Source of the DNA: an uncultured Lachnospiraceae bacterium
Lineage (GTDB): Bacteria > Bacillota > Clostridia > Lachnospirales > Lachnospiraceae
Length of the DNA stretch: 64,000 nucleotides
Direction of reading: 5' to 3'
NCBI GenBank assembly: GCA_910586725.1
Contig: CAJUJL010000010.1
Span: forward strand, 1-64,000
Part shown: positions 27,648 through 35,863 of the stretch, one piece after another
How the letters are laid out: each line of letters begins with the position of its first letter
Position numbering within the stretch: the first letter of the stretch is position 1
Translations under genes and position numbers: made by a program
Notes under the pieces: model-generated
Told to the model about the DNA's origin: nothing
What the model saw: only the letters and a program-made list of their open reading frames with translations
Database searches by the model: none

Positions 27648-28331
27648 TTACGCATGCAGCCGATAGCCAATTCCCCAAACTGTTTCAATGTATTCATCCG
27701 ATGTGACTTCTCTAATTTTTTTGCGAATGTTGCTGATATGCACATCCAGCGTTTTTGTCTCCCCCATATATGGCTCATCCCACGCATACTCAAAAATATC
27801 TTCTTTACTGAAAACCTGCTTTGGATTTCTAAGCAGTAATTCTAAAATCGCAAACTCCTGTTTTGTAATCTGAGAAAGCGCTTTTCCATCAATACTGACC
27901 TGAAAAGCATCTTTGTCCAGCCTCATCTCTTTGTATGAAAAGAAATGTTCTGCTGTTTTCTTATCTTCCATATGGCGAAGCTGCACTGAAATCCTTGCCA
28001 GAACCTCCCTGATTTCAAATGGTTTCGTAATATAATCATCTGCCCCGCCTGTTAAAACTTCTACTTTTTCATCAAGGCTGTCTTTTGCAGTTAATACAAT
28101 CACCGGAAGTTTTCCTTTGTTTCGTATTTCCTTCAAAACTTCTTCTCCTGTAGCTCCCGGAAGCATTAAATCCAACAATACCAGCGCATAACTATGCTCC
28201 TGCGTATTCAAAAGCAGCTTGGCCTCTGTTCCGGAAAACGCCTGATCGCAGGAATATCCGGCTTTGGATAATGCTTCCAACAGCAAATGATTGATATTCG
28301 TATCATCTTCTACAATCAGTATTTTCTGCAC
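27648..28331 (-). CDS. OmpR/PhoB-type response regulator
   Basis: 227 aa. Receiver domain with acidic pocket VEDD, phosphorylated aspartate in LVLLDLMLPG and lysine in VLTAKD. The C-terminal winged helix shows KQEFAILELLLRNPKQVFSKEDI and a TKTLDVHISNIRKKI recognition region. GTG start at 28331 with GAGGAG 9 bases upstream. First gene of the operon with a Bcr-like transporter and its cognate kinase, which it presumably controls in response to a cell-envelope peptide. Confidence 0.94.
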   Translation of the reverse strand: MQKILIVEDDTNINHLLLEALSKAGYSCDQAFSGTEAKLLLNTQEHSYALVLLDLMLPGATGEEVLKEIRNKGKLPVIVLTAKDSLDEKVEVLTGGADDYITKPFEIREVLARISVQLRHMEDKKTAEHFFSYKEMRLDKDAFQVSIDGKALSQITKQEFAILELLLRNPKQVFSKEDIFEYAWDEPYMGETKTLDVHISNIRKKIREVTSDEYIETVWGIGYRLHA

Positions 28332-28364
28332 AATTTTTCACTCCTCTATTTGTATTGCAAAAGT

Positions 28365-28392
28365 TTTATATTTTACCAAAGCTGCTGTGCAA
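28365..28392 (-). promoter_or_regulatory. Promoter of the two-component/Bcr-like operon
   Basis: TTGCAC (28387-28392) and TATAAA (28365-28370), spacer 16 bp, start predicted about 27 bases before the response-regulator GTG. Confidence 0.55.
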
Positions 28393-28754
28393 TAAATTTT
28401 AATTGGTTTTTACATTTATCAACTGATTTATTTACGCTTACCCGTACTCTGTCAATTACCTTTGTCTCTCCCTCCTGTAATAATTCCATTGGTTTTGATT
28501 CAATGGAAGATATTCGACCGGAGCCAAGGAAATCATCAAGCATAAACAAATGATTCTCCGGAGCTTTTGTTGATAACAAAGTTCTATGTTTAGACAAAAT
28601 ATCATAAACCTTTTTTAAATAAACCTTTAATGCCGCACGGGCTTCAAAACGACAATAAGATGTATGAACAGTATATGAATGCCGTGGAGGAATACCTTGA
28701 TAAATATATGCCTGTGGAAAAGCAGCCCGAACAGGGCTGCTCCAACTTTCTGTC
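28373..28754. pseudogene. Gap of about 400 bases with probable gene remnants on both strands
   Basis: No convincing intact gene. On the minus strand, a frame ending at 28373 reads like real protein over about 85 residues (KVYDILSKHRTLLSTK, LFMLDDFLGSGR, KVIDRVRVSVNKSVDKCK), but its only start lies inside nrdG and it has no ribosome binding site. On the plus strand an ATG at 28630 opens a 52-codon frame (MPHGLQNDNKMYEQYMNAVE and so on) that ends inside nrdG, again without a site. I recognise neither. They look like decayed pieces of inserted DNA; coding-statistics or homology searches would separate the strands. Confidence 0.3.
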
Positions 28755-29273
28755 TCAGTCAACTTCCACAATCTCTCCCGTCTTCTGATAATGTCTGCAG
28801 TCAATCAGTCTCTGATTGGCGGAGCCTTTGAATTTCAGCATGATGCTATGCTCTTCCTCCAGATACGGCCCGTCCACCAGCACGTCGATCAGCGAAAGCA
28901 GCGGATCCGTATCTTTTGTATAACATTTCCCTCCAGAGACAAGATCCCGGTCTAAAATATACCCCGTATATGCCCAGACGTCTTTCTTTGGATACCGCTC
29001 TTTCAGACGTTTTATAAACGGAAGCAGAGCCTTTTGATTTTCCGGCTCCATCGGATCGCCGCCTAAGAGGGTAATTCCTCTGATATAAGACGGTTCCAAA
29101 GATGCGAGAATCTCCTCTTCCACTTCCCTGGTAAACGGCTTCCCATGGGAAAAATCCCATGTTTCCGGCTGGAAACACCCTTTGCAGTGATTTCGGCAGC
29201 CGGAAACAAAAAGGACGGTGCGCACGCCTGTTCCATTGGCAATGTCACAATATTTGATCGCGGCATAATTCAT
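28755..29273 (-). CDS. nrdG: Anaerobic ribonucleotide reductase activating protein (radical SAM)
   Basis: 172 aa. The [4Fe-4S]/SAM motif is CRNHCKGC (Cys26, 30, 33), followed by GGDPMEPEN, which contacts SAM. It installs the glycyl radical on NrdD under anaerobic conditions. ATG at 29273 overlaps the nrdD stop as ATGA, with GAGGG upstream; the 42 in-frame residues before it belong to nrdD sequence in another frame. Translationally coupled to nrdD and under the same NrdR-type control. Confidence 0.96.
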   Translation of the reverse strand: MNYAAIKYCDIANGTGVRTVLFVSGCRNHCKGCFQPETWDFSHGKPFTREVEEEILASLEPSYIRGITLLGGDPMEPENQKALLPFIKRLKERYPKKDVWAYTGYILDRDLVSGGKCYTKDTDPLLSLIDVLVDGPYLEEEHSIMLKFKGSANQRLIDCRHYQKTGEIVEVD

Positions 29274-31432
29274 AGATGCAGCACCCTCTCTTTGATTTCC
29301 TGCGTCCTGCCCTGGTTCCAGAACTGCGTGCCAATGTAGCCGCAGGTTCTTCTCGCCACATTCATTTTGTCCTGATTGCGGTTTTTGCAGTTGGGGCACT
29401 CCCAGACCAGCTTGCCGTCGTCATCCGTTACGATATGGATTTCCCCGTTATAACCGCATTCCTGGCAAAAATCGCTTTTCGTATTTAACTCCGCGTACAT
29501 AATATTCTCATAAATATGCTGCATCACCGCAAGAACGGCTTCCAGGTTATCCGCCATATTCGGCGCTTCCACGTAGCTGATTGCCCCTCCCGGAGAAAGC
29601 AGCTGGAACTGGGCTTCGAATGTTAATTTGGCAAACGCGTCAATTTTCTCTCCCACATGTACGTGATAGCTGTTTGTAATATAGTTTTTATCGGTCACGC
29701 CGGGAATGACGCCAAATCTTTTTTGCAGACATTTTGCAAATTTATAAGTCGTAGACTCAAGCGGCGTTCCATATACGCTAAAGCCAATGTTCGTCTCTTT
29801 CTTCCATTCCTCGCACGCATCGTTTAAGCGCTGCATCACTTTTAAAGCAAACGGCGTAGCTTCGGGATCCGTATGGGATTTTCCCGTCATATACTGCGTG
29901 CATTCGCAAAGCCCAGCATAGCCAAGAGAAATCGAAGAATATCCTCCGTACAAAAGCCTGTCGATCGGCTCGCCTTTTTCCAGACGGCTCAGCGCGCCGT
30001 ACTGCCAGAGAATCGGCGCCACGTCCGACGGCGTCCCTTTCAGACGGTTATGGCGGCACATCAAAGCTTCTTTGCAAAGCGCAAGCCTCTCATCCAAAAT
30101 CTCCCAGAATTTATCCATATCTTTGTCGGAGCTGCACGCCGCGTCCACTAAATTTAACGTCACAACGCCCTGGTTGAATCTTCCGTAAAACTGATATGCT
30201 CCGGTTTCGTTTTTGTAAACATTTAAAAACGACCGGCAGCCCATACACGGATAGCAGTTTCCCTCTTTCAGTTCCCGCATGACTTTCTGGGAAATGTAGT
30301 CCGGCACCATCCGCTTTGCGGTACATTCCGCGGCCAGCTTCGTCAGATGCCAGTATTTGCTGTCTTCCGTAATGTTATCTTCCTCCAGTACATAAATCAG
30401 TTTGGGGAATGCGGGAGTAATGAATACGCCGGCTTCATTTTTTACGCCGTGGATTCTCTGCCGAAGCGCTTCTTCTATTACAAGCGCAAGGTCGTCGCGC
30501 GTTCTTCCCTCGGGGACTTCATCCAGATACATAAATACGGTTACAAAAGGCGCCTGTCCGTTTGTCGTCATCAGCGTAATAACCTGATATTGAATCATCT
30601 GTACGCCGCGGTTAATTTCCTCCAGCACTCTCGATTCCGCTACTTTATTGAGCTGCTCTTCATTTAACGAAATTCCCGCCAATTCGAATTCTTTGCGGAC
30701 TTCCCTTCGTAATCTGTGCCGGCTCACATCGACAAACGGCGCAAGGTGCGACAGAGAAATGCTCTGACCGCCGTATTGGGAGCTTGCAATCTGCGCGATA
30801 ATCTGCGTCGCGATATTGCACGCGGTAGAAAAGCTGTGCGGCTTTTCAATCATCGTCCCGCTGATTACCGTCCCGTTTTGCAGCATCTCTTCTAAATTTA
30901 CAAGGCAGCAGTTATGCATATGCTGCGCAAAGTAATCGGAATCGTGAAAATGGATGATTCCTTTTTCATGCGCGTCTACAATATGCTGCGGCAAAAGAAA
31001 GCGGCGCGTAATGTCTTTGCTGACTTCTCCGGCCATATAATCCCTCTGCACGCTGTTGACCGTAGGATTTTTATTGGAATTTTCCTGTTTTACCTCTTCG
31101 TTGTCGCACTCCAGAAGCGTCATAATCTGCTTGTCCGTCGAATTGGCCTTTCGAACCAGCGCCCTTTTGTAACGATACGTAATATAGTTACGGGCAACGG
31201 CAAACGCATGCTGCTGCATAATTTCATCTTCTACCAAATCCTGTATTTCTTCGACATTCAATGCGCGGCCCATATTATTGCAGGTATTTTCTATGCGGCC
31301 GCATATCTCTTTGATCTGTTCTTCTGTCATTTTTTCATTTTCAAGCACAGTATTGTTCGCCTTGATAATTGCGGCTTCAATTTTGGAAACGTGATAATCT
31401 TCTTCCACTCCGCTTCTTTTAATAATTTTCAT
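29270..31432 (-). CDS. nrdD: Anaerobic ribonucleoside-triphosphate reductase
   Basis: 720 aa class III reductase that makes dNTPs without oxygen. An ATP-cone regulatory domain occupies about residues 1-95 (IKRSGVEEDYHVSKIEAAI). The catalytic glycyl-radical domain follows. Near the C-terminus a zinc site (CQECG and CPNC) precedes the radical glycine in RRTCGYIG. ATG at 31432 with AAAGGA. Transcribed from a TTGACG-17-TACAAT promoter overlapped by two NrdR boxes. Confidence 0.97.
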   Translation of the reverse strand: MKIIKRSGVEEDYHVSKIEAAIIKANNTVLENEKMTEEQIKEICGRIENTCNNMGRALNVEEIQDLVEDEIMQQHAFAVARNYITYRYKRALVRKANSTDKQIMTLLECDNEEVKQENSNKNPTVNSVQRDYMAGEVSKDITRRFLLPQHIVDAHEKGIIHFHDSDYFAQHMHNCCLVNLEEMLQNGTVISGTMIEKPHSFSTACNIATQIIAQIASSQYGGQSISLSHLAPFVDVSRHRLRREVRKEFELAGISLNEEQLNKVAESRVLEEINRGVQMIQYQVITLMTTNGQAPFVTVFMYLDEVPEGRTRDDLALVIEEALRQRIHGVKNEAGVFITPAFPKLIYVLEEDNITEDSKYWHLTKLAAECTAKRMVPDYISQKVMRELKEGNCYPCMGCRSFLNVYKNETGAYQFYGRFNQGVVTLNLVDAACSSDKDMDKFWEILDERLALCKEALMCRHNRLKGTPSDVAPILWQYGALSRLEKGEPIDRLLYGGYSSISLGYAGLCECTQYMTGKSHTDPEATPFALKVMQRLNDACEEWKKETNIGFSVYGTPLESTTYKFAKCLQKRFGVIPGVTDKNYITNSYHVHVGEKIDAFAKLTFEAQFQLLSPGGAISYVEAPNMADNLEAVLAVMQHIYENIMYAELNTKSDFCQECGYNGEIHIVTDDDGKLVWECPNCKNRNQDKMNVARRTCGYIGTQFWNQGRTQEIKERVLHL

Positions 31433-31483
31433 AGCAATGTCCTTTCCTTATCCTTTCTTATGACCTTTTACGAAATTAAAGAG

Positions 31484-31533
31484 ATTGTACCATATATAGT
31501 ATACGTCGTCAACACAAAAACTATATATTGTTA
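31484..31533 (-). promoter_or_regulatory. nrdDG promoter with two NrdR boxes
   Basis: -35 TTGACG (31507-31512) and -10 TACAAT (31484-31489), spacer 17 bp. Two matches to the 16-bp NrdR box ACACWATATMTWGTGT lie at 31518-31533 (TAACAATATATAGTTT) and 31487-31502 (ATACTATATATGGTAC). They are 15 bp apart, three helical turns between starts, the arrangement NrdR needs for cooperative repression of nrd genes. The second box covers the -10. Confidence 0.8.
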
Positions 31534-31634
31534 TATTGTGCCCAAAAGACAGAAAATAAACGCAGCCCGCATATTTTAACTGTAAACTTAAAAAAATAAA
31601 ATAATAAATCTCTCTGTACAATAAGTAGTTTTTA

Positions 31635-31643
31635 TGCTATTAT
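31635..31643 (+). promoter_or_regulatory. Possible extended -10 promoter of degV-folC
   Basis: TGCTATTAT is an extended -10 about 75 bases before degV; no good -35 is seen. Confidence 0.4.
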
Positions 31644-31717
31644 ACATCTGGTAATGAATACTATATTAAATAGAATTTTTTAACGCAAAACGTAGATCTT
31701 GTTTTCGGAGGTAGTAA

Positions 31718-32560
31718 ATGTATAAAATAATCATTGACAGCTGCGGTGAATTGACGAATGAATTAAAATCTGACGGCCATTTTAAAAATGTCGCGCTGGA
31801 AATTGAAGTCAATGGGCAGCGAATCGTAGATGATGAGACGTTCGATCAGCTGTCTTTTCTGAAAAAAGTAAAAGAAAGCCCCGTAGGGCCCAAATCATCC
31901 TGCCCCTCTCCGGAAAGTTATCTGCAATTATACAAGGATGAGCCAGAGCATGTATACGTTGTAACATTATCCAAAGAACTCAGCGGTTCTTACAACAGCG
32001 CCGTCCTTGCCAAAAAACTGTACGAAGAAGAATGCGGCGCCGAACACAAAAAAATATATGTCTTTAATTCCCGTTCCGCGTCTGTTGGCGAAACATTAAT
32101 CGGCATGAAAATACAGGAATGCGAAGAATCTCAAATGACATTTGAAGAAACGGTTGCGCATGTGGAGCATTACATCAGCGAACAACACACTTACTTTGTA
32201 CTGGAAACACTCGAAACCCTTCGTAAAAACGGCCGTCTTGGCAATATCAAGGCTTTTGTCGCCAACGCCCTGAACATCAAACCCGTCATGGGCTCCACTC
32301 CGGAGGGAGAAATCTGCCAGCTTGGCCAGGCCCGCGGCATGAACAAAGCGCTGAAAAAAATGATCGCAGAAATGCTTTCCAAAGTAAAAAACAGCGAAAG
32401 CCGTATTCTTGCCATTTCCCACTGCAATTGCCCGCAGCGTGCAAAAGCAGTCAAACAGGAAATTTTAAAGCTTGCAGCATTTAAAGACATCGTTATTGTC
32501 GACACTGCCGGAATCAGCAGTATGTATGCCAATGACGGCGGTATTATTATGGTGGTATAA
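31718..32560 (+). CDS. DegV family fatty-acid-binding protein
   Basis: 280 aa, standard length. N-terminal YKIIIDSCGEL, the PKSSCPSPESY loop, LSKELSGSYNSA and the ETLETLRKNGRLG region are characteristic of DegV proteins, which bind a fatty acid between two domains and, as FakB, present it to a fatty-acid kinase for phospholipid synthesis. The start has GGAGG 6 bases upstream. folC begins 7 bases after its stop, so the pair is one operon, though the functions are not obviously linked. Confidence 0.93.
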   Translation: MYKIIIDSCGELTNELKSDGHFKNVALEIEVNGQRIVDDETFDQLSFLKKVKESPVGPKSSCPSPESYLQLYKDEPEHVYVVTLSKELSGSYNSAVLAKKLYEEECGAEHKKIYVFNSRSASVGETLIGMKIQECEESQMTFEETVAHVEHYISEQHTYFVLETLETLRKNGRLGNIKAFVANALNIKPVMGSTPEGEICQLGQARGMNKALKKMIAEMLSKVKNSESRILAISHCNCPQRAKAVKQEILKLAAFKDIVIVDTAGISSMYANDGGIIMVV

Positions 32561-32567
32561 AATTCTC

Positions 32568-33818
32568 ATGGAATATCAGGAAATCATTCATATCATTGAA
32601 AACAAAAGAAGGTTCGGAAACTTACCCGGCGTTATTATCAGTAAGCATATGCTGGCTGCAGTAGGCAATCCCCAGAAGGATCTTGCGTTTATCCATATCG
32701 CAGGAACAAACGGGAAAGGCTCTACCGCAGCTTTTCTGTACGCAATTTTAAATGAAGCGGGAATCAAAGCCGGTTTATTTACTTCTCCGCATCTGATCGA
32801 TTTTACAGAAAGAATTCAGGCAAACGGCAGACAGATTTCCAAAGAAGACGCCGCCCGGCTTGGACAAAAGCTATTACATCTTGATCTGAATGTAAACCCT
32901 GTCATGTTTGACTATTGCATGGCAATGGCGATGCTCTATTTTAAAGAACAGGGCTGCCAAATTGTCATACTCGAAACGGGACTTGGCGGACGCCTTGACT
33001 CTACAAACGCCATTGACGCTCCTAAAGTCAGCGTAATTACAAAAATCGGATACGACCATACGGACATCCTGGGAAATACCTTGAGTGAAATCGCGGCTGA
33101 AAAAGCGGGGATCCTGAAAAAAGGAACCCGGGCCATTCTAGAAAGCCAGCATCCGGAGGCTTTGCATGTTCTGGAATCACATTGTAAAAATCTGCAAATT
33201 CCCTATCAAATCACAGACCCAAAACAAATTGTCCCTGTGGATTCCGGTTTTTCTTATCCGGGCGAACTTCCATATCAAATGAAAATGTCCGGAGAATTTC
33301 AAAAAGAAAACGCTCTTGCCGCTATACTTTCCGCAAGGGAGCTTATGGCGCTTTCCTATCCTGTTACGGAACATGCGATACACAGAGGCATTGCAAACGC
33401 ATTCTGGGCAGGACGGATGGAAACAATCTGCCGTAATCCGTTTCTTTTGATCGATGGCGCCCACAACAAAGACGGCGTAGAATCCCTTCTGAAAAGTCTG
33501 CGCATTCTTTATCCGGGCGAAAAATTTCATTTTATTATGGGAGCGCTGGCAGACAAGGATTATCGCGGGATGGCAGAGCTAATCCTTCCTTTTGCCCAAA
33601 AAGTAACTGCCGTCACACCGGAAAACAAAAGGGCCCTGCAAGCTAAAACGCTTGCCGCCTATATCAGAAAAGCCGGAATCAAAGCCTCATGCGAAGAAAA
33701 TCTGGCTGAAGTTTTTGCGCCTTTTTTTACAAAGCAGCCCGAAACGAATTCTGATTTACGAACCGTAGCATTCGGTTCCCTTTATTTTATAGGTGAAATC
33801 AAAAAAATTTTTTCTTGA
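32568..33818 (+). CDS. folC: Folylpolyglutamate synthase / dihydrofolate synthase
   Basis: 416 aa Mur-ligase-like ATP enzyme that adds glutamate to folates. P-loop GTNGKGSTAAF, TSPHLIDFTERI folate-binding loop, LETGLGGRLDSTN and TKIGYDHTDILGNTLSEIAAEKAGI are all intact. The C-terminal domain contains LIDGAHNKDGVESL. The ATG at 32568 fits the family N-terminus (EYQEIIHIIENKRRFG); a longer frame upstream is inside degV. The Shine-Dalgarno is weak (GGTGG at 12), consistent with translational coupling to degV. Confidence 0.95.
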   Translation: MEYQEIIHIIENKRRFGNLPGVIISKHMLAAVGNPQKDLAFIHIAGTNGKGSTAAFLYAILNEAGIKAGLFTSPHLIDFTERIQANGRQISKEDAARLGQKLLHLDLNVNPVMFDYCMAMAMLYFKEQGCQIVILETGLGGRLDSTNAIDAPKVSVITKIGYDHTDILGNTLSEIAAEKAGILKKGTRAILESQHPEALHVLESHCKNLQIPYQITDPKQIVPVDSGFSYPGELPYQMKMSGEFQKENALAAILSARELMALSYPVTEHAIHRGIANAFWAGRMETICRNPFLLIDGAHNKDGVESLLKSLRILYPGEKFHFIMGALADKDYRGMAELILPFAQKVTAVTPENKRALQAKTLAAYIRKAGIKASCEENLAEVFAPFFTKQPETNSDLRTVAFGSLYFIGEIKKIFS

Positions 33819-33843
33819 CAAATATATTTTTTTATATTATTGT
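33815..33843 (+). promoter_or_regulatory. Probable promoter of the gntR-ABC operon
   Basis: TTGACA (33815-33820) overlaps the folC stop codon; TATTGT (33838-33843) lies 17 bp downstream. The very AT-rich stretch offers alternative -10 boxes. Confidence 0.45.
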
Positions 33844-33886
33844 ATTAATCAAATAGTATAGTAATGCAGAAGAAAGAGGTGATTGA

Positions 33887-34267
33887 ATGCCATGGGATTT
33901 AAGTTCTGACCGACCCATTTTTTTACAGATTGTTGAGATCATACAGCTTGATATAATATCCGGCAAGTATTCTCCCGGCGACAAATTGCCTTCCGTACGG
34001 GATCTGGCGTTTGAAGCGTCTGTAAATCCGAACACCATGCAGAGAGCTTTATCCGAACTGGAACGAAGCGGACTTGTATATTCCCAGCGAACCAGCGGAC
34101 GATTTATAACAGAGGAGGTTGCTATGATTGAAGAATTAAAATCCGCTCTTGCTCAAAATAAAATACGGGAGTTCTTGAAAAGCATGCAGAAATTAGGTTT
34201 TAAAAACGAAGAGACGATTGCATTGATGCAAAAGTCCTTAGACACATCCAAACCATCCGAATCATAG
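33887..34267 (+). CDS. GntR-family regulator, YtrA subfamily
   Basis: 126 aa. N-terminal winged helix with PIFLQIVEIIQLDIISGKYSPG, LPSVRDLAFEASVNPNTMQRAL and GLVYSQRTSGRFI. Only about 55 residues follow instead of a large ligand domain, the hallmark of the YtrA subfamily, which represses adjacent ABC transporter genes and often responds to cell-wall antibiotics. The ATG at 33887 has AGAGGTG. It is followed 13 bp later by an ABC ATPase gene. Confidence 0.92.
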   Translation: MPWDLSSDRPIFLQIVEIIQLDIISGKYSPGDKLPSVRDLAFEASVNPNTMQRALSELERSGLVYSQRTSGRFITEEVAMIEELKSALAQNKIREFLKSMQKLGFKNEETIALMQKSLDTSKPSES

Positions 34268-34280
34268 AAAGGGGAATTCG

Positions 34281-34979
34281 ATGAGCGCTATTTTAGAATG
34301 CAAAAACTTAAGTAAATCATATGGTAAAAAGACAGCCTTGAACCATATCAATCTCTCCCTGGACGGAGGGCATATCATTGGTCTGCTTGGTCCAAACGGA
34401 AGCGGCAAGACGACCTTAATTAAATTAATCAATGGTCTTTTAACGCCAAACGAAGGAGAGCTATATATCAATCAACATCCCGTGGGCGTGGAAAGCAAGA
34501 AGATCGTTTCTTATCTGCCCGACCACAATTTCCTGAATATGGGCATGAAAGTCCGCGAAATCATTCGCCTCTATCAGGATTTTTATGAAGATTTTGATCC
34601 TGACAGAGCGTATGATATGTTGTCCAAGCTGCAGATTGATCCCAATGACAAACTAAAATCCATGTCCAAGGGCACCAAAGAAAAAGTACAGCTTATTCTG
34701 ATTATGAGCCGGAGGGCCAAACTCTATGTTTTAGACGAACCGATTGCCGGCGTGGATCCCGCCGCCAGGGACTATATTTTAGACATAATCTTAAGCAACT
34801 ACGAAGAAGACGCTACGATTTTGATTTCCACTCACCTGATTGCAGATATTGAAAATATTTTAGACCAGGTAATCTTTATCAAAAACGGCCAGATTGTCCT
34901 TGATGCTTACGTTGACAACATTCGGGAAGAACAGGGAAAATCTGTCGATTCTTTATTCCGGGAGGTATTTAAATGTTAG
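34281..34979 (+). CDS. ABC transporter ATPase (YtrB-like)
   Basis: 232 aa: Walker A GPNGSGKTT, Walker B LYVLDEPIAGVDP and switch His in ISTHL. The signature is altered to MSKGTKEKV, as commonly seen in YtrB-type ATPases instead of LSGGQ. Start with AAAGGGG. It overlaps the permease gene by 7 bp. Cargo unknown; the regulator type suggests a cell-envelope stress role. Confidence 0.92.
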   Translation: MSAILECKNLSKSYGKKTALNHINLSLDGGHIIGLLGPNGSGKTTLIKLINGLLTPNEGELYINQHPVGVESKKIVSYLPDHNFLNMGMKVREIIRLYQDFYEDFDPDRAYDMLSKLQIDPNDKLKSMSKGTKEKVQLILIMSRRAKLYVLDEPIAGVDPAARDYILDIILSNYEEDATILISTHLIADIENILDQVIFIKNGQIVLDAYVDNIREEQGKSVDSLFREVFKC

Positions 34980-35788
34980 GAAAAATGATCAAACACGAAT
35001 TGCAAGAAACCGGCAAAATACTAATTCCCCTGAATCTGATTGTTCTGGGTATTATGCTGCTTAACGCTGTTTTTCTGGGACTTGATCTGTTCCAGAAGGG
35101 CTACCTGAAAATGATTCCGACTTTTTCCCTGATGCTTTATGTTTTGGGACTGTTCGCTTTATTTGTGCTGACCGCAGTATATCTTACCATGCGGTTTTAT
35201 AAAACAATGTATTCCAATCAGGGATATTTGACGCATACCCTGCCGTTATCCACAACAGCGATTTTGAATACCAAGATTCTGACGGCTGTTTTATGGCTCG
35301 TAATCGCATTTGCGGCCACGATAGGTTCCATCCTCTTTATGGTAAAAATTGCCATGGGAAGCAGTTGGGATCCGAATACGTTCCCTCTTTTGAAGGAATC
35401 TATTTCCCGGGATTTAGGCATTGGCTTCGGAACATTTTTGAGCATCCTGATCGTAATGATCATCTGCTTCATTTTCAGCATGACGCTGATGGTTTTCGCA
35501 AGTCTTTCCGTCGGACAGCTGTTCCATCAAAATAAGATCCCCGCATCGATTGGCGCATACGTCGTTTTTTACATGATACAACAGATTATTTCAGTGATCT
35601 TTCTTGTCATATTAGCCGTTGCCAATGCTTCCACAATTGAGGAACTGCAAACCGGAACCGTAAATCTGCCTATGGGCTCTTTCTTCCAAACGATATTTGC
35701 TTTCCTCATCGTACAATGTGTGGCGCTTTCCATTGCTTATTATATCATCAGTCTTTATATTTCAAACCGGAAACTAAATCTGGAATAA
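34973..35788 (+). CDS. ABC transporter permease of the YtrA-type operon
   Basis: 271 aa with about six hydrophobic helices. It begins MLGKMIKHELQETGK, as do many ABC-2 type permeases, and has two helices early (about 19-40 and 55-80), then LTHTLPLSTTAILNTKI, a loop typical of these permeases. Stop is followed by a strong terminator, ending the three-gene unit of regulator, ATPase and permease. Confidence 0.85.
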   Translation: MLGKMIKHELQETGKILIPLNLIVLGIMLLNAVFLGLDLFQKGYLKMIPTFSLMLYVLGLFALFVLTAVYLTMRFYKTMYSNQGYLTHTLPLSTTAILNTKILTAVLWLVIAFAATIGSILFMVKIAMGSSWDPNTFPLLKESISRDLGIGFGTFLSILIVMIICFIFSMTLMVFASLSVGQLFHQNKIPASIGAYVVFYMIQQIISVIFLVILAVANASTIEELQTGTVNLPMGSFFQTIFAFLIVQCVALSIAYYIISLYISNRKLNLE

Positions 35789-35806
35789 CGTTTTCCAAAA
35801 GGCAGC

Positions 35807-35850
35807 AAAAACTCCCATCCCGCGTCAGAAACGCTTCGGATGGGAGTTTT
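35807..35850. terminator. Bidirectional terminator between ABC permease and nfnB
   Basis: AAAAACTCCCATCC and GGATGGGAGTTTT arms; A- and T-runs on either side end both converging operons. Confidence 0.9.
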
Positions 35851-35863
35851 ATTTTACATGAAA

